Shown: positions 23,795 through 31,885 of the stretch, piece after piece | Numbering within the stretch: position 1 is the first letter of the stretch | How the letters are laid out: every line of letters begins with the position of its first letter | Assembly: GCF_030816115.1 (NCBI RefSeq) | Contig: NZ_JAUSXQ010000001.1 | Span: 1,798,001 to 1,862,000, forward strand | Direction of reading: 5' to 3' | From: Chryseobacterium sp. W4I1 | GTDB taxonomy: Bacteria > Bacteroidota > Bacteroidia > Flavobacteriales > Weeksellaceae | DNA: 64,000 nucleotides | Notes under the pieces: generated by a model | What the model saw: only the letters and a program-made list of their open reading frames with translations | The model's database searches: none | Told to the model about the DNA's origin: nothing | Made by a program: the position numbers and the translations under genes

Positions 23795-24319
23795 ATGGCA
23801 TTTTATCAAAAGCTAACAGAGATCGGCTCAAAATATGTCGGAATTGCAAAAATTTTCAAATGGGGATTTAATCTTTCCCCCATGTACAGAAGAAGTACTG
23901 CCAGAATTTTGAGTGTTTCCCAAAATCTAATGAATGTTACTGTAAAACTACCGATCAGTTACAAGAACAGGAACTATAAAGGAACAATATTTGGCGGAAG
24001 TATGTTTTCTGCCGTAGATCCAATCCCCATGGTACAACTTATAAATTTATTGGGACACAAGTATGTGGTTTGGGATAAGTCTGCAGAAATATTTTTTAAA
24101 CGTCCCGGGAATGAAGACCTTTATGCTGATTTTCAATATTCTGAAAAAGAATTACAGGAAATAATATCTAAAGTAGAGATTAATAAAGAATTTGAAATTG
24201 TCAAAACAACTCAGCTTACCAATAAAAATAAATCAATACTGTTTTGCGAGATAAAAAAGAGAATTTATATTGCTGATAAAGAATTTTTTAAAAATAAGCG
24301 AAACAAAAAGATAGAATAA
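23795..24319 (+). CDS. DUF4442 hotdog-fold protein
   Basis: A 174-residue protein of the DUF4442 family, a hotdog-fold relative of PaaI-type acyl-CoA thioesterases. The family-like segments are NLSPMYRRSTARILSVSQNL, VTVKLPISYKNRNYKGTIFGG with the conserved GG of the hotdog, and FKRPGNEDLYADFQYS. The catalytic acid of true thioesterases is not obvious, so the activity is open. The C-terminus is rich in lysine and asparagine. It sits behind the TetR-like regulator gene with a 3-base gap. Confidence 0.82.
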   Translation: MAFYQKLTEIGSKYVGIAKIFKWGFNLSPMYRRSTARILSVSQNLMNVTVKLPISYKNRNYKGTIFGGSMFSAVDPIPMVQLINLLGHKYVVWDKSAEIFFKRPGNEDLYADFQYSEKELQEIISKVEINKEFEIVKTTQLTNKNKSILFCEIKKRIYIADKEFFKNKRNKKIE

Positions 24320-24643
24320 TTTATTGAATTGATTATGTAGGAAATGAGTTGTAAATATTATTCTGTTGGAGAAAAAGTATCAGAAAATACAAAAAAGATT
24401 TACAACTTATTGAATAGCAAAACGGAGTTATCTAAACAGTAAATCTTTGTGTATAATAATGTCTAATAAAAAAAGTTTGCAACAGCTGGATTGAGCTTAC
24501 AAATTCAAACCTACACTCAAAAGCAAAGCTTTACAACTTTAAAAAATATAACGTAAATCTCAAAAAACGATCGTAAACAAGAGCGTCATTACAGTTAATT
24601 AATTATATTTTTATCGTAGGACATAAAATTAAGCAAATTAAAT
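24320..24643. other. Intergenic stretch with no gene seen
   Basis: 324 bases, AT-rich, with several short broken frames and no convincing hairpin terminator or promoter box. Confidence 0.6.
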
Positions 24644-25177
24644 ATGGATTATTATAAATATTGGGAAAGGTGTGTTGATCAAATTGAAAAAGGACAAATT
24701 GAAAATGCGACTATTTATGCTCTTAAAACTGCAGTAAAATTAGACGTATCACAAGCTTTAATTGACAGAATAATGTCAATAAGCTTAAAAAGTTACGAGA
24801 AAAAAGTTGAAGCACAAATGGATGAATGTCTAAAACGAGCAAAATTAGAAAATGCAGAAGCCTTATGTCTATATTACAATTTGGATAATGGCTGGGACAA
24901 TACCATATATATATGTAAAGAATATACAGATGAAAATAGCTATTGGATTTTCAAAAGCAAAAGTTGGGTTGAAATAGGAAAAACTAAAGGGTTTTCAGGT
25001 ATATATAAAATAGATGCTCAAAGTGCTTTTTTTGCGGACAAAATAAGTTCCGGAATTTGTATTCTCTTAATGTTAAGAACAACCATTTCTTTTTATAATG
25101 TTGCACAAAAATTTTCAGATCGTGGGATGAAATTTTGTATAACAGCGACAGAAAGTGATTGTGTAAGAGTGTTGTAA
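24644..25177 (+). CDS. Hypothetical protein in AT-rich DNA
   Basis: A 177-residue soluble protein I do not recognise. It starts MDYYKYWERCVDQIEKG, has an alpha-helical N-terminal half (KAVKLDVSQALIDRIMS, EAQMDECLKRAKLENAEAL) and a C-terminal half with alternating strands and helices, including WDNTIYICKEYTDE and FSGIYKIDAQSAFFADK. There are seven cysteines and no signal peptide. Codons are more A/T-rich than in the neighbours, and the flanks have no other gene, which suggests an acquired gene. The style resembles polymorphic-toxin immunity proteins, but no toxin is present in the window, so that is only a thought. Confidence 0.6.
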   Translation: MDYYKYWERCVDQIEKGQIENATIYALKTAVKLDVSQALIDRIMSISLKSYEKKVEAQMDECLKRAKLENAEALCLYYNLDNGWDNTIYICKEYTDENSYWIFKSKSWVEIGKTKGFSGIYKIDAQSAFFADKISSGICILLMLRTTISFYNVAQKFSDRGMKFCITATESDCVRVL

Positions 25178-25941
25178 TGAACAAAAAAGCATGTAGCCAA
25201 GATGTTTTGTTTAATTTAATGTTTGTGGAAATCCAATCAAATCTCACAAAATGAAAGACAAAGCAATTTGAGTCGGGACATTTCTCGGGGACCATTTAAC
25301 TGCGGGTTATTCTAAAATCATATTAAAGTTGCAAGGATTGTGAGTTTAGAATGTTTTATAAAATAAACACTATACACAATTTAACATAATATAAATTATA
25401 GGATAAAATAATATTGTACAGAACAGAAGCCTAAGTCCTCCAGATTCCGTTATTTGCAAACTTTCCCTGCCTAATATCCTACAACGGATTCTGAGAACAC
25501 TTATTATAAACCGTTCACTCGTCAAAATAATTTTGTTGTCTCTGTTATTTACTGTCAGATTTTTATTTTCTTCCATAAGCCTGTTAAATTTTTTTATGAT
25601 CTGGGATGCTTATACGATGTAAAAATACCAATCAATGAAAATACTGGCCATATGGCAGCTCATGGTCAGAAAATAATTTTCCAGCTGTTCTCTATAAATT
25701 TTTCCCGTTATAAGATGAAATTGACGCTCTGTCTGTTCAAAAAGTTTTAACTGCAATCATTACCTCTGTATTTGCATCTTAATCATTAATTTTCTTATCC
25801 TTTCGTTCACTTCATCTACTGGTTGACTCATTTTCACCAATATATTATGTTAAATTGAATCCTAAGTATAAATTCTTGTCTCATGGCAATTTCAGTTGCT
25901 TTAAAAACCTATACCTTTATTCTAACCAAAAAATAAATATT
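25178..25941. other. 764-base stretch without a convincing gene; possible gene remnant
   Basis: Only short frames are present. On the minus strand, from 25831 down, MSQPVDEVNERIRKLMIKM runs for 23 codons to a stop; it resembles the N-terminal helix of XRE-type proteins and is followed by further broken frames. This could be a decayed regulator gene. A 68-codon frame at 25370-25576 in the same strand has no family-like sequence. Weak evidence. Confidence 0.35.
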
Positions 25942-26337
25942 ATGAAACCTAAAATGATCTGGGCCAACCTTGGGGTAACCGACCTTGAGCGTACCCAAAA
26001 GTTCTATACAGAACTCGGATTCAGGCCTAATAATCCTAACTCATCTAATGAACTGGTCAGCTTTTTTTTCAGTGAAAATGAATTTATCATTCACTTTTTC
26101 CTGAAAGAAATACTGGAAGCCAACGTGAAAAATGTGAAATTCAGTGATTCACAGAGTCCGAACGAAATCATATTCACCCTGTCAGCAGAAAGCATAGAAC
26201 AGGCAGATCAATGGGCCCAGGAAGTCGTGAAAGCCGGCGGTACCATTGTTTCGGAACCTGAAAGCTTCGGAGATCATTATTATGGCTTTGTTTTCGCAGA
26301 TCCTGATGGCCATAAATTTAATGTATTCCATATGTAA
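25942..26337 (+). CDS. VOC family (glyoxalase-like) protein
   Basis: A 131-residue protein with two beta-alpha-beta-beta-beta units of the vicinal oxygen chelate fold. It starts MKPKMIWANLGVTDLERT, and the C-terminus has YYGFVFADPDGHKFNVFHM, the usual end of the family with a Glu/His metal ligand region replaced by Asn-Val-Phe, so metal-dependent activity is not certain. A longer frame to 25855 exists, but the family begins at this Met. Many such proteins are bleomycin-resistance-like or lactoylglutathione-lyase-like by name only. Single gene, followed by an intergenic repeat element. Confidence 0.85.
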   Translation: MKPKMIWANLGVTDLERTQKFYTELGFRPNNPNSSNELVSFFFSENEFIIHFFLKEILEANVKNVKFSDSQSPNEIIFTLSAESIEQADQWAQEVVKAGGTIVSEPESFGDHYYGFVFADPDGHKFNVFHM

Positions 26338-26352
26338 GGATCATAAGTTTAT

Positions 26353-26428
26353 ATCTCTCGCAGATCCGGCAGATATTGCAGATTTTTCCTTTTTTAATCT
26401 GCTTAATCCTCAAAATCTGCGAGAAATT
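26353..26428. repeat. Palindromic intergenic repeat element (GCAGAT family)
   Basis: TCTCGCAGATC at the left and ATCTGCGAGA at the right are inverted; the inside holds further GCAGAT/ATCTGC copies (GGCAGATATTGCAGATTTT and TTAATCTGC). Related sequence lies at 29309-29345, 47329-47360 and 50752-50800, always between genes. No coding content. Confidence 0.6.
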
Positions 26429-26638
26429 AAAATTCAGCGAGATTATACATAAGTCACCTTATTTATAGTACACTTTCCCTTTCCAGAATAATCTGGTTTT
26501 TGCAGACCGTAACAAGCAACTATAATAAGTGTTCCAATAAATGAAATTATCAATTCCAAATTCTATTCTGTAGAGTGTTTAGTAACATATAGAAATCCTC
26601 TACGTAAGAGGATTTTTATATATTTCCTCAAAAAAAAC

Positions 26639-26669
26639 TTGTGTAGTCAAATAACTTCATTTAAATTTG
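26639..26669 (+). promoter_or_regulatory. Promoter of the ArsR-led operon
   Basis: TTG at 26639-26641, 20 bases, then TAAATTTG at 26662-26669: a full match to the Bacteroidetes consensus. The putative start of transcription falls just before the ATG at 26688, so the leader would be very short. Confidence 0.65.
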
Positions 26670-26685
26670 TAGTCAAATAACTACA
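26642..26685. promoter_or_regulatory. ArsR-type operator, two copies
   Basis: GTAGTCAAATAACT occurs twice, from 26643 and from 26669. The second copy is part of the palindrome TGTAGT-N6-ACTACA (26668-26685). One copy sits between the promoter boxes and one just after the -7 box, so binding would block RNA polymerase. Confidence 0.65.
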
Positions 26686-26687
26686 CA

Positions 26688-27017
26688 ATGAATTTAAGAA
26701 GAGATGTATTCCAGGCAATAGCCGATCCTACCAGAAGATCTATCCTGATGCTGGTGGCAGCACAATCCATGACCGCCGGGGCCATAGCTTCCAATTTCGA
26801 TACCGCAAGACCTACCGTTTCCAAACATCTTCAGATCCTTACCGAATGTGAACTGTTGAGATCTGAACAGAACGGCCGTGAAATTATCTATCACCTTAAT
26901 CCCAATAAAATGAAAGAAATAGCCGATTTTATAGAACCTTTCCGCCAGATGTGGGACGAAAAATTCAATAAGCTGGAAAGTGTGATGAAAGCCTATCAGA
27001 AAATAAATAATAAGTAA
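26688..27017 (+). CDS. ArsR-family winged-helix regulator
   Basis: A 109-residue regulator. It opens [20 protein letters not shown], has the recognition region [32 protein letters not shown], and lacks the Cys pairs of metal sensors, so it belongs to the non-metal subgroup usually found with SRPBCC (AHSA1) genes. It leads an operon with SRPBCC, DUF1801, DoxX and DUF4256 genes. Two operator copies overlap its promoter, so self-repression is likely. The ATG lies 2 bases after the second operator, with no Shine-Dalgarno sequence. Confidence 0.92.
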   Translation: MNLRRDVFQAIADPTRRSILMLVAAQSMTAGAIASNFDTARPTVSKHLQILTECELLRSEQNGREIIYHLNPNKMKEIADFIEPFRQMWDEKFNKLESVMKAYQKINNK

Positions 27018-27113
27018 TGGGCAATGGATAATAATAATTGAGTACTTCCACTCTATTACTCTATTACTCTCCATTCTCAAACCCTCAAACACCAAAACCC
27101 TCAAACTCAAAAT
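27018..27113. repeat. Short-unit tandem repeat, CTCTATTA and CTCAAAC units
   Basis: CACTCTATTACTCTATTACTC holds two 8-base units, followed by CTCAAACC/CTCAAACA units. The same style, with CTCTAAAA units, is at 27640-27700 and, inverted as GAGTTTTA, at 50660-50718. Confidence 0.55.
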
Positions 27114-27581
27114 ATGGAACTTAAAACAAAAATTCACGCCGAAGACGGCAAACAGGAAATATTCATCATCAGGGAATTCGATCTCCCGGTAGAACTGCTT
27201 TTCAAGGCATATACAGAAGCTGAACTTTTCGAACAGTGGATGGGAACCAAAGTGACAAAGTTTGAAAATAAGCAACATGGAAGTTACCGTTTCGAAACCT
27301 CAAACCCTCAGGGCGATGTGGTTTTCAGTGCCAACGGAACCATTCATGAATTTGTTCCGGAACAGAAGATCACAAGAACTTTTCAGATGGAAAACACGCC
27401 CTTCCCTGTTCAGATCGAATTTTTAGAATTTGAAAAGCTTACAGACAGTACCAGCAAACTTACGATCCAGACCATTTACAAATCTGTAGATTTCAGGGAT
27501 CAAATGCTGAAACTGCCATTTGCCCAAGGGATCAATATGGCGCACAACCGTTTACAGGAGCTGTTAGGTAGCAGATTATAG
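27114..27581 (+). CDS. SRPBCC (AHSA1-like) domain protein
   Basis: A 155-residue protein with the START/Bet v 1-like fold: a first strand with FIIREFDLPVELLFKAYTE, then ELFEQWMGTKVTKFE, GSYRFETSNPQGDVVFSANGTIHE and a long C-terminal helix (MAHNRLQELL). The fold binds a hydrophobic ligand. Second gene of the ArsR-led operon. In such operons the SRPBCC protein is thought to sense or bind the ligand that the ArsR regulator responds to; here this is inference. Confidence 0.9.
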   Translation: MELKTKIHAEDGKQEIFIIREFDLPVELLFKAYTEAELFEQWMGTKVTKFENKQHGSYRFETSNPQGDVVFSANGTIHEFVPEQKITRTFQMENTPFPVQIEFLEFEKLTDSTSKLTIQTIYKSVDFRDQMLKLPFAQGINMAHNRLQELLGSRL

Positions 27582-27599
27582 GTTGCAGGTAGCAGGTCT

Positions 27600-27700
27600 A
27601 CAAGCGTAGAAATAAAAAATAACTTGATCCCATACCCTAAACTCCCATAAACTCTCTCACACTCTCACCCTAAAACTCTCAGACTCTAAAACCCAAACTC
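27600..27700. repeat. Intergenic run of CTC-containing tandem units
   Basis: CTCTCTCACACTCTCACCCTAAAACTCTC followed by AGACTCTAAAACC: irregular 8-base units with CTCTAAAA, between two genes of one operon. The same family as at 27018 and 50660. Confidence 0.5.
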
Positions 27701-28279
27701 ATGAATCCAAAAACAGATTTCTTCTTTAACGAACCCGGCCAATGGCAGGCAGCATTTGAAAAACTAAGAGCAATTGCCCTAAGCACAGAACTCACAGAAG
27801 ATCTGAAATGGGGATGCCCATGCTATACCTATGAAGGGAAAAATATTTTCCTGATCCACGGTTTTAAAGAATATTGTGCCCTTCTTTTCTTTAAAGGTGC
27901 CCTGATGAAAGACCCGGATCATCTTTTGATTCAGCAGTCTAAAAACGTACAGGCTGCAAGACAGATCCGTTTTACCGACGTACAGCAAATTAATGATCTT
28001 GAAGACATTCTTCGGGCTTATATGTTTGAAGCGGTTAAGATTGAAGAATCAGGAGTTAAAGTTGAAATGAAGAAAACAAATGAATTTGACATGCCCGAAG
28101 AATTTCAATACAAACTGAATCAGGATCTGGCACTGAAAGAAGCTTTTGAGGCACTTACTCCCGGAAGACAAAGAGCTTACCTACTCCATTTCTCATCCGC
28201 CAAACAGTCGAAAACCCGGGAAGCACGCATTGAAAAATGCATTCCGCAAATTTTTGAAGGAATAGGATTAAATGATTAA
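27701..28279 (+). CDS. YdeI/DUF1801 family protein
   Basis: A 192-residue soluble protein. The N-terminal 120 residues are a DUF1801 domain (FEKLRAIALSTELTEDLKWG, CPCYTYEGKNIFLIHGFKEY), and the C-terminal part is the YdeI/OmpD-associated domain (NQDLALKEAFEALTPGRQRAYLLHFSSAKQSKTR), ending in a basic helix. The two-domain form is usual in Bacteroidetes. Members are linked to peptide resistance in some species; function here unproved. Third gene of the ArsR-led operon. Confidence 0.88.
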   Translation: MNPKTDFFFNEPGQWQAAFEKLRAIALSTELTEDLKWGCPCYTYEGKNIFLIHGFKEYCALLFFKGALMKDPDHLLIQQSKNVQAARQIRFTDVQQINDLEDILRAYMFEAVKIEESGVKVEMKKTNEFDMPEEFQYKLNQDLALKEAFEALTPGRQRAYLLHFSSAKQSKTREARIEKCIPQIFEGIGLND

Positions 28280-28297
28280 CACTAAAAACGATACAAT

Positions 28298-28699
28298 ATG
28301 GAAACACTGAACAAATCACAAAAAAGAAACAAGATCATCTATTGGATTTTCACCTTATGGATGGCTCTGGGAATGGTATCTACAGCCATTGTTCAGCTGA
28401 TGAAAAATAAAGATGAACTGGCCAATTTCACTAACCTCGGTTATCCTGCCTACCTGATGATCATTCTCGGAATATGGAAACTCATGGGCGTAATTGCTGT
28501 ACTCATTCCAAAACGTCCGCTGCTTAAAGAATGGGCCTATGCCGGATTCTTCTTTGTCATGTCCGGCGCATTAATCTCACATATTATCGTTGGAGATACT
28601 TTTGGAAGAACTTTTCCGGCTTTACTATTGTTGGTTTTAGTGATTATTTCCTGGTATTTCAGACCTGCTGACAGAAAAATTCCTCAGGGTAACAATTAA
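28298..28699 (+). CDS. DoxX family membrane protein
   Basis: A 133-residue membrane protein with four predicted helices: IIYWIFTLWMALGMVSTAIV, then YLMIILGIWKLMGVIAVLIP with the DoxX-like Lys-Leu-Met, WAYAGFFFVMSGALISHIIV, and a last helix with LLLVLVIISWYF. Fourth gene of the ArsR-led operon; a DoxX gene next to an ArsR/SRPBCC pair is a common arrangement in Bacteroidetes. Function unknown. Confidence 0.85.
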   Translation: METLNKSQKRNKIIYWIFTLWMALGMVSTAIVQLMKNKDELANFTNLGYPAYLMIILGIWKLMGVIAVLIPKRPLLKEWAYAGFFFVMSGALISHIIVGDTFGRTFPALLLLVLVIISWYFRPADRKIPQGNN

Positions 28700-28750
28700 T
28701 ATCTATTGAAACTTTTAACTTTAAAAAATCAAACCCTTAATAAAATTGGT

Positions 28751-29308
28751 ATGAGCAAAAAGAAACTGACAGTCGAACAGAGCGCAGAACTTTTAAAGGT
28801 TTTAAAAAGCCGTTTTGAAAAAAATATGAATCGCCATCAGGGATTGGATTGGGAAAAAATCCAGTCCAAGCTGGAAGTAGTTCCCGAAAAGCTCTGGTCT
28901 CTGAACGAAATGGAAGACACTGAAGGCGAACCTGATGTAGTCTCTTATGACAAAAGAACTGACGAATACATTTTCTTTGACTGTTCACCGGAAAGCCCGA
29001 AACGTAGAAGCCTTTGCTACGATTATCAAGCATGGGAATCAAGAAAAGCCAACAAACCGGAAAGCAATGTCATCGACAAAGCTTCTGAAATGGGCATAGA
29101 ATTATTAACAGAAGAGCAATACCGCCAACTCCAGGAACTTGGAAAATTTGATCTGAAGACCTCTAGCTGGGTGAAAACTCCTGCTCATATCCGGGAATTG
29201 GGTGGTGCCATTTTCTGTGACCTCCGTTACAATACGGTTTTCATGTATCACAATGGCGCAGACTCTTATTATGCAGCAAGAGGATTCCGGGGAATGCTGA
29301 AATTATAA
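28751..29308 (+). CDS. DUF4256 family protein
   Basis: A 185-residue soluble protein. It starts MSKKKLTVEQSAELLKVL and contains RFEKNMNRHQGLDWEKIQSKL, EMEDTEGEPDVVSYDKRTDEY, ESRKANKPESNVIDKASEMG and FCDLRYNTVFMYHNGADSYY, matching the DUF4256 pattern. A TTG 45 bases earlier opens the same frame, but the extra residues (KLLTLKNQTLNKIG) look non-native. No signal peptide. Fifth and last gene of the ArsR-led operon; function unknown. A repeat element follows. Confidence 0.88.
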   Translation: MSKKKLTVEQSAELLKVLKSRFEKNMNRHQGLDWEKIQSKLEVVPEKLWSLNEMEDTEGEPDVVSYDKRTDEYIFFDCSPESPKRRSLCYDYQAWESRKANKPESNVIDKASEMGIELLTEEQYRQLQELGKFDLKTSSWVKTPAHIRELGGAIFCDLRYNTVFMYHNGADSYYAARGFRGMLKL

Positions 29309-29345
29309 GTTCCCGCAGATTGGGCTGATTCCACAGATGTTGGCG
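29309..29345. repeat. Partial copy of the GCAGAT intergenic repeat
   Basis: CCCGCAGATTGGGCTGATTCC, then ACAGATG. It resembles the element at 26353 and the inverted copy at 50752-50800. It lies just after the end of the DUF4256 gene. Confidence 0.5.
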
Positions 29346-29510
29346 TCTTAATCGTAAAAATATGACTTCGCTCCTGATTGAATTTTAACAAGATCTTTTT
29401 AACAGTTAATCTATAAAATCCCATTATTTATATCCGGTTTTCTTTCATATTTAAATACTATTACTATTTTAGTACATTGAAATTTGAATTTAATATAATA
29501 ACATTGGGTA

Positions 29511-30011
29511 TTGAAAAAATTAATCTTACTGGGTTCGGTATCAATTTTACTTATTAACTGCAATAAGAAAACAGAGAATCCGGTTCCTAAAGTGGAAACC
29601 GACACCGCAACAGTTGCCGAAACGGTAATTGATACTTTAAAGCCAAAATCATTCTGCTATATGGCTGTAACCGGAAAAGACAGCGTTTTTGCATCAATTG
29701 ATGATAACCTGGGAACCATTACCGGGAAAATAGCTTATAAAAACAGTGAAAAAGACAGTTCAAAAGGAGATGTAACCGGCTTTAAATCAGGCGACACCTT
29801 AAAGCTTACTTATGAATTTCAATCAGAAGGAACAAAAAGTAAAAGAGATATTTTCTTTCTTCAAAAAGATAATACTTTAACAGAAGGAATCGGTGATCAT
29901 AAAGAGGAAGACGGGCAGTCTAAATATGCCGACGAGAAAAAGATCAGCTATAAAGACGGACAAAAGTTAGAAACTGCAGATTGTAATATGGTTGCAAAAG
30001 CCCTGAAATAA
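29511..30011 (+). CDS. Putative lipoprotein of unknown function
   Basis: A 166-residue exported protein. The start is TTG; the N-terminus KKLILLGSVSILLINC is a lipoprotein signal, with the lipobox cysteine at residue 17 followed by NKKTE. A short threonine/valine-rich linker leads to a beta-rich domain (FCYMAVTGKDSVFASID, GTITGKIAYKNSEKDSSKGDV, DTLKLTYEFQSEGTKSKRD) with two cysteines, one near the end (ADCNMVAKAL). Many Chryseobacterium lipoproteins have this shape; no function is known to me. Convergent with the threonine aldolase-like gene, with a shared terminator. Confidence 0.75.
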   Translation: MKKLILLGSVSILLINCNKKTENPVPKVETDTATVAETVIDTLKPKSFCYMAVTGKDSVFASIDDNLGTITGKIAYKNSEKDSSKGDVTGFKSGDTLKLTYEFQSEGTKSKRDIFFLQKDNTLTEGIGDHKEEDGQSKYADEKKISYKDGQKLETADCNMVAKALK

Positions 30012-30037
30012 AGCATTTATCTTCTATAATACCAAAT

Positions 30038-30071
30038 AAAAGGTGGCTAAGAGTTTCTTGGCCACCTTTTT
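30038..30071. terminator. Bidirectional terminator
   Basis: AAAAGGTGGC and GCCACCTTTT form a perfect 10-bp stem with a 13-base loop between the convergent lipoprotein and threonine aldolase-like genes; the outer A/T tracts give a U-run on each strand. Confidence 0.85.
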
Positions 30072-30073
30072 GA

Positions 30074-31105
30074 TTAAAGTTCTTTATTAATAACCTCTAT
30101 AAAACGCTCTACAGGTTCGTCGCCCGTATTCCATGACGTGATAAGACGGATAGCTGAATATTTTTCATCAATTTTTTTCCACACAAAAAATTCAAAATCT
30201 TTTGACAGAATTTCAATAAGCTCATTGCTTATGATGGGGAAAATCTGATTCGTGTATGTATCTGAAAGAAACCTTGCTCCCTTTTCCTTCAAGGCCTTTT
30301 TAATTTTCATAGCCTGAAGATTCGCATGTTTGGCCAGATCAAAATACAGGTCATCTTTCATCAGCTCCATAAACTGAATTCCTAAAAGTCTTCCCTTAGC
30401 CAGCAATGCCCCTTTCTGCTTGATATTAAATGCAAAATCAGGTTGCAGGTCTTTATTATTAATCACAATAGCTTCTCCTATTAAAGCTCCGTTTTTCGTT
30501 CCGCCCAGATAGAAAATATCCGTCAGTTCAGCTACTCTTTCCAAGGTCAGATCACTGATTTCAGAAGTCAGTCCGTGTCCCAATCTGGCTCCATCCATAA
30601 AAAGATACAGACCGTTTTGGCGACAGAAATCCGAAAGCTTTTCCAGCTCTTCAGCCAGATAAACGGTGCCCAACTCAGTAGAATTGGAAATATAAACCAG
30701 CTTTGGCATTACCTGATGCGGAACATTGCTGTGATTTTCCAGAACTGGAATAATGTCTGCAGGTGTTAGTTTGCCGTCTTCCGTTTCGATGCTTAAAACT
30801 TTGTGACCAGTTGCTTCAATTGCTCCTGTCTCATTATTCAGGATATGCCCCGGTGCCGCAGAGATCGCACATTGATAGGGTCTTAAAATAGCAGAGATCA
30901 CAATAAGATTAGCCTGTGTTCCTCCGGAAACCAGATAAACATCCGAATCCTGATTATTAATTTTTTCTTTGATCAGTTTTTTTGCCTGCAAAGAATATTC
31001 ATCTTCGCCATATCCGGCTTGCTGCTCTAAGTTTGATTTTAAAAGTGCTTGTAGAATATTTGGGTGACAACCCTCAGAATAGTCATTTTTAAAAGAAAAT
31101 TTCAT
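30074..31105 (-). CDS. Threonine aldolase-like PLP enzyme (beta-eliminating lyase family)
   Basis: A 343-residue fold-type I PLP enzyme. The start is MKFSFKNDYSEGCHPNIL; GYGEDEYSLQAKKLI, VSGGTQANLIVIS, and LFMDGARLGHGL with the PLP-binding Asp are all family-like. The PLP lysine is in the YLGGTKNGALIGE segment. This is the GLY1-like low-specificity L-threonine aldolase branch, which splits threonine to glycine and acetaldehyde. Full length for the group. Single gene, divergent from the DtxR-family regulator with 85 bases between. Confidence 0.85.
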   Translation of the reverse strand: MKFSFKNDYSEGCHPNILQALLKSNLEQQAGYGEDEYSLQAKKLIKEKINNQDSDVYLVSGGTQANLIVISAILRPYQCAISAAPGHILNNETGAIEATGHKVLSIETEDGKLTPADIIPVLENHSNVPHQVMPKLVYISNSTELGTVYLAEELEKLSDFCRQNGLYLFMDGARLGHGLTSEISDLTLERVAELTDIFYLGGTKNGALIGEAIVINNKDLQPDFAFNIKQKGALLAKGRLLGIQFMELMKDDLYFDLAKHANLQAMKIKKALKEKGARFLSDTYTNQIFPIISNELIEILSKDFEFFVWKKIDEKYSAIRLITSWNTGDEPVERFIEVINKEL

Positions 31106-31159
31106 AGAGTAAAATTAAAAAAAGTTAAAATAACAACACCACTTTTTACATAATATTTT

Positions 31160-31187
31160 GTTAGATTTGTAGTGAAAATCATCTAAC
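31160..31187. promoter_or_regulatory. Inverted repeat in the DtxR-family promoter
   Basis: GTTAGAT-N14-ATCTAAC covers the TAGATTTG box (31162-31169) and ends 3 bases before the TTG start. The TTAGAT/ATCTAA ends resemble half-sites of DtxR/MntR-type regulators, so self-regulation is likely. Spacing differs from the classic DtxR box. Confidence 0.5.
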
Positions 31188-31190
31188 ATT

Positions 31191-31844
31191 TTGAGAACAA
31201 CATTAACAGAGGAAAATTATCTGAAGGCTTTGTTTCATTTAGTTGACAATGAAGGGAAAGTGACGATCAATGAACTCAGCAAATTTTTAAATGTGAAAAT
31301 GCCCAGCGTGAATAACATGATGAAAAAATTTGCCGATAAAAAATGGGTCATTTATGAAACATACAAACCTCTCGTCGTTACGGAAAACGGAAAACGCGAA
31401 GCTGCACTGGTGGTCCGCAAGCACAGGCTGACAGAAATGTTTCTTGTGAAAAAAATGAATTTTGGCTGGGAAAACGTTCATGAGATTGCCGAACAGCTTG
31501 AACATGTACATTCACAAATCTTTTTCGATAAAATGGATGAGATCCTGGATTATCCAAAATTTGATCCACATGGAGAACCTATTCCTGATAAAGATGGAAA
31601 TATTATTGCACAGGATCTTCAAAAACTGAGCGCATGCACTGTGGGAGAAACGGTAATATTTGCTTCGGTTACGCTTTCAGATGATGGTTTCTTAAGTTAC
31701 TTAAATGACAGAAAACTGCTTCTCAATACCCACATTAAAATTATTAAAATTGAAGAATTTGATAAATCTATGACCATAGAAATCGGAGCCAATAAAGAAA
31801 TTATCAGCAGAAAAGCTACAGAAATCATCCTGGTGAAGAAATAA
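31191..31844 (+). CDS. DtxR/MntR family metal-dependent regulator
   Basis: A 217-residue regulator with three parts. Residues 1-60 are a winged helix (TLTEENYLKALFHLVDNEG, then MPSVNNMMKKFADKKWV), about 70-135 the dimerisation and metal-binding helices (RKHRLTEMFLVKKMNFGWENVHEIAEQLEHV with the usual Glu/His ligands), and 150-217 an SH3/FeoA-like domain. It would repress metal uptake genes when Mn(II) or Fe(II) is high. The start is TTG; an inverted repeat overlaps the promoter. It stands alone, so its targets lie elsewhere. Confidence 0.9.
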   Translation: MRTTLTEENYLKALFHLVDNEGKVTINELSKFLNVKMPSVNNMMKKFADKKWVIYETYKPLVVTENGKREAALVVRKHRLTEMFLVKKMNFGWENVHEIAEQLEHVHSQIFFDKMDEILDYPKFDPHGEPIPDKDGNIIAQDLQKLSACTVGETVIFASVTLSDDGFLSYLNDRKLLLNTHIKIIKIEEFDKSMTIEIGANKEIISRKATEIILVKK

Positions 31845-31849
31845 GATAG

Positions 31850-31880
31850 TCTGGTGGCTTCGGAAGCCTCAGCCACCAGA
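31850..31880. terminator. Hairpin between convergent genes
   Basis: CTGGTGGCT and AGCCACCAG form a stem with an inner GGCTTCGGAAGCC hairpin, between the DtxR-family and aminotransferase genes. No strong T-run, so the strength is uncertain. Confidence 0.55.
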
Positions 31881-31885
31881 TCCTA

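Noticed and set aside
25370..25576. A 68-codon frame on the minus strand.
   Set aside because: No family-like sequence and no promoter; kept only as part of a possible decayed region.
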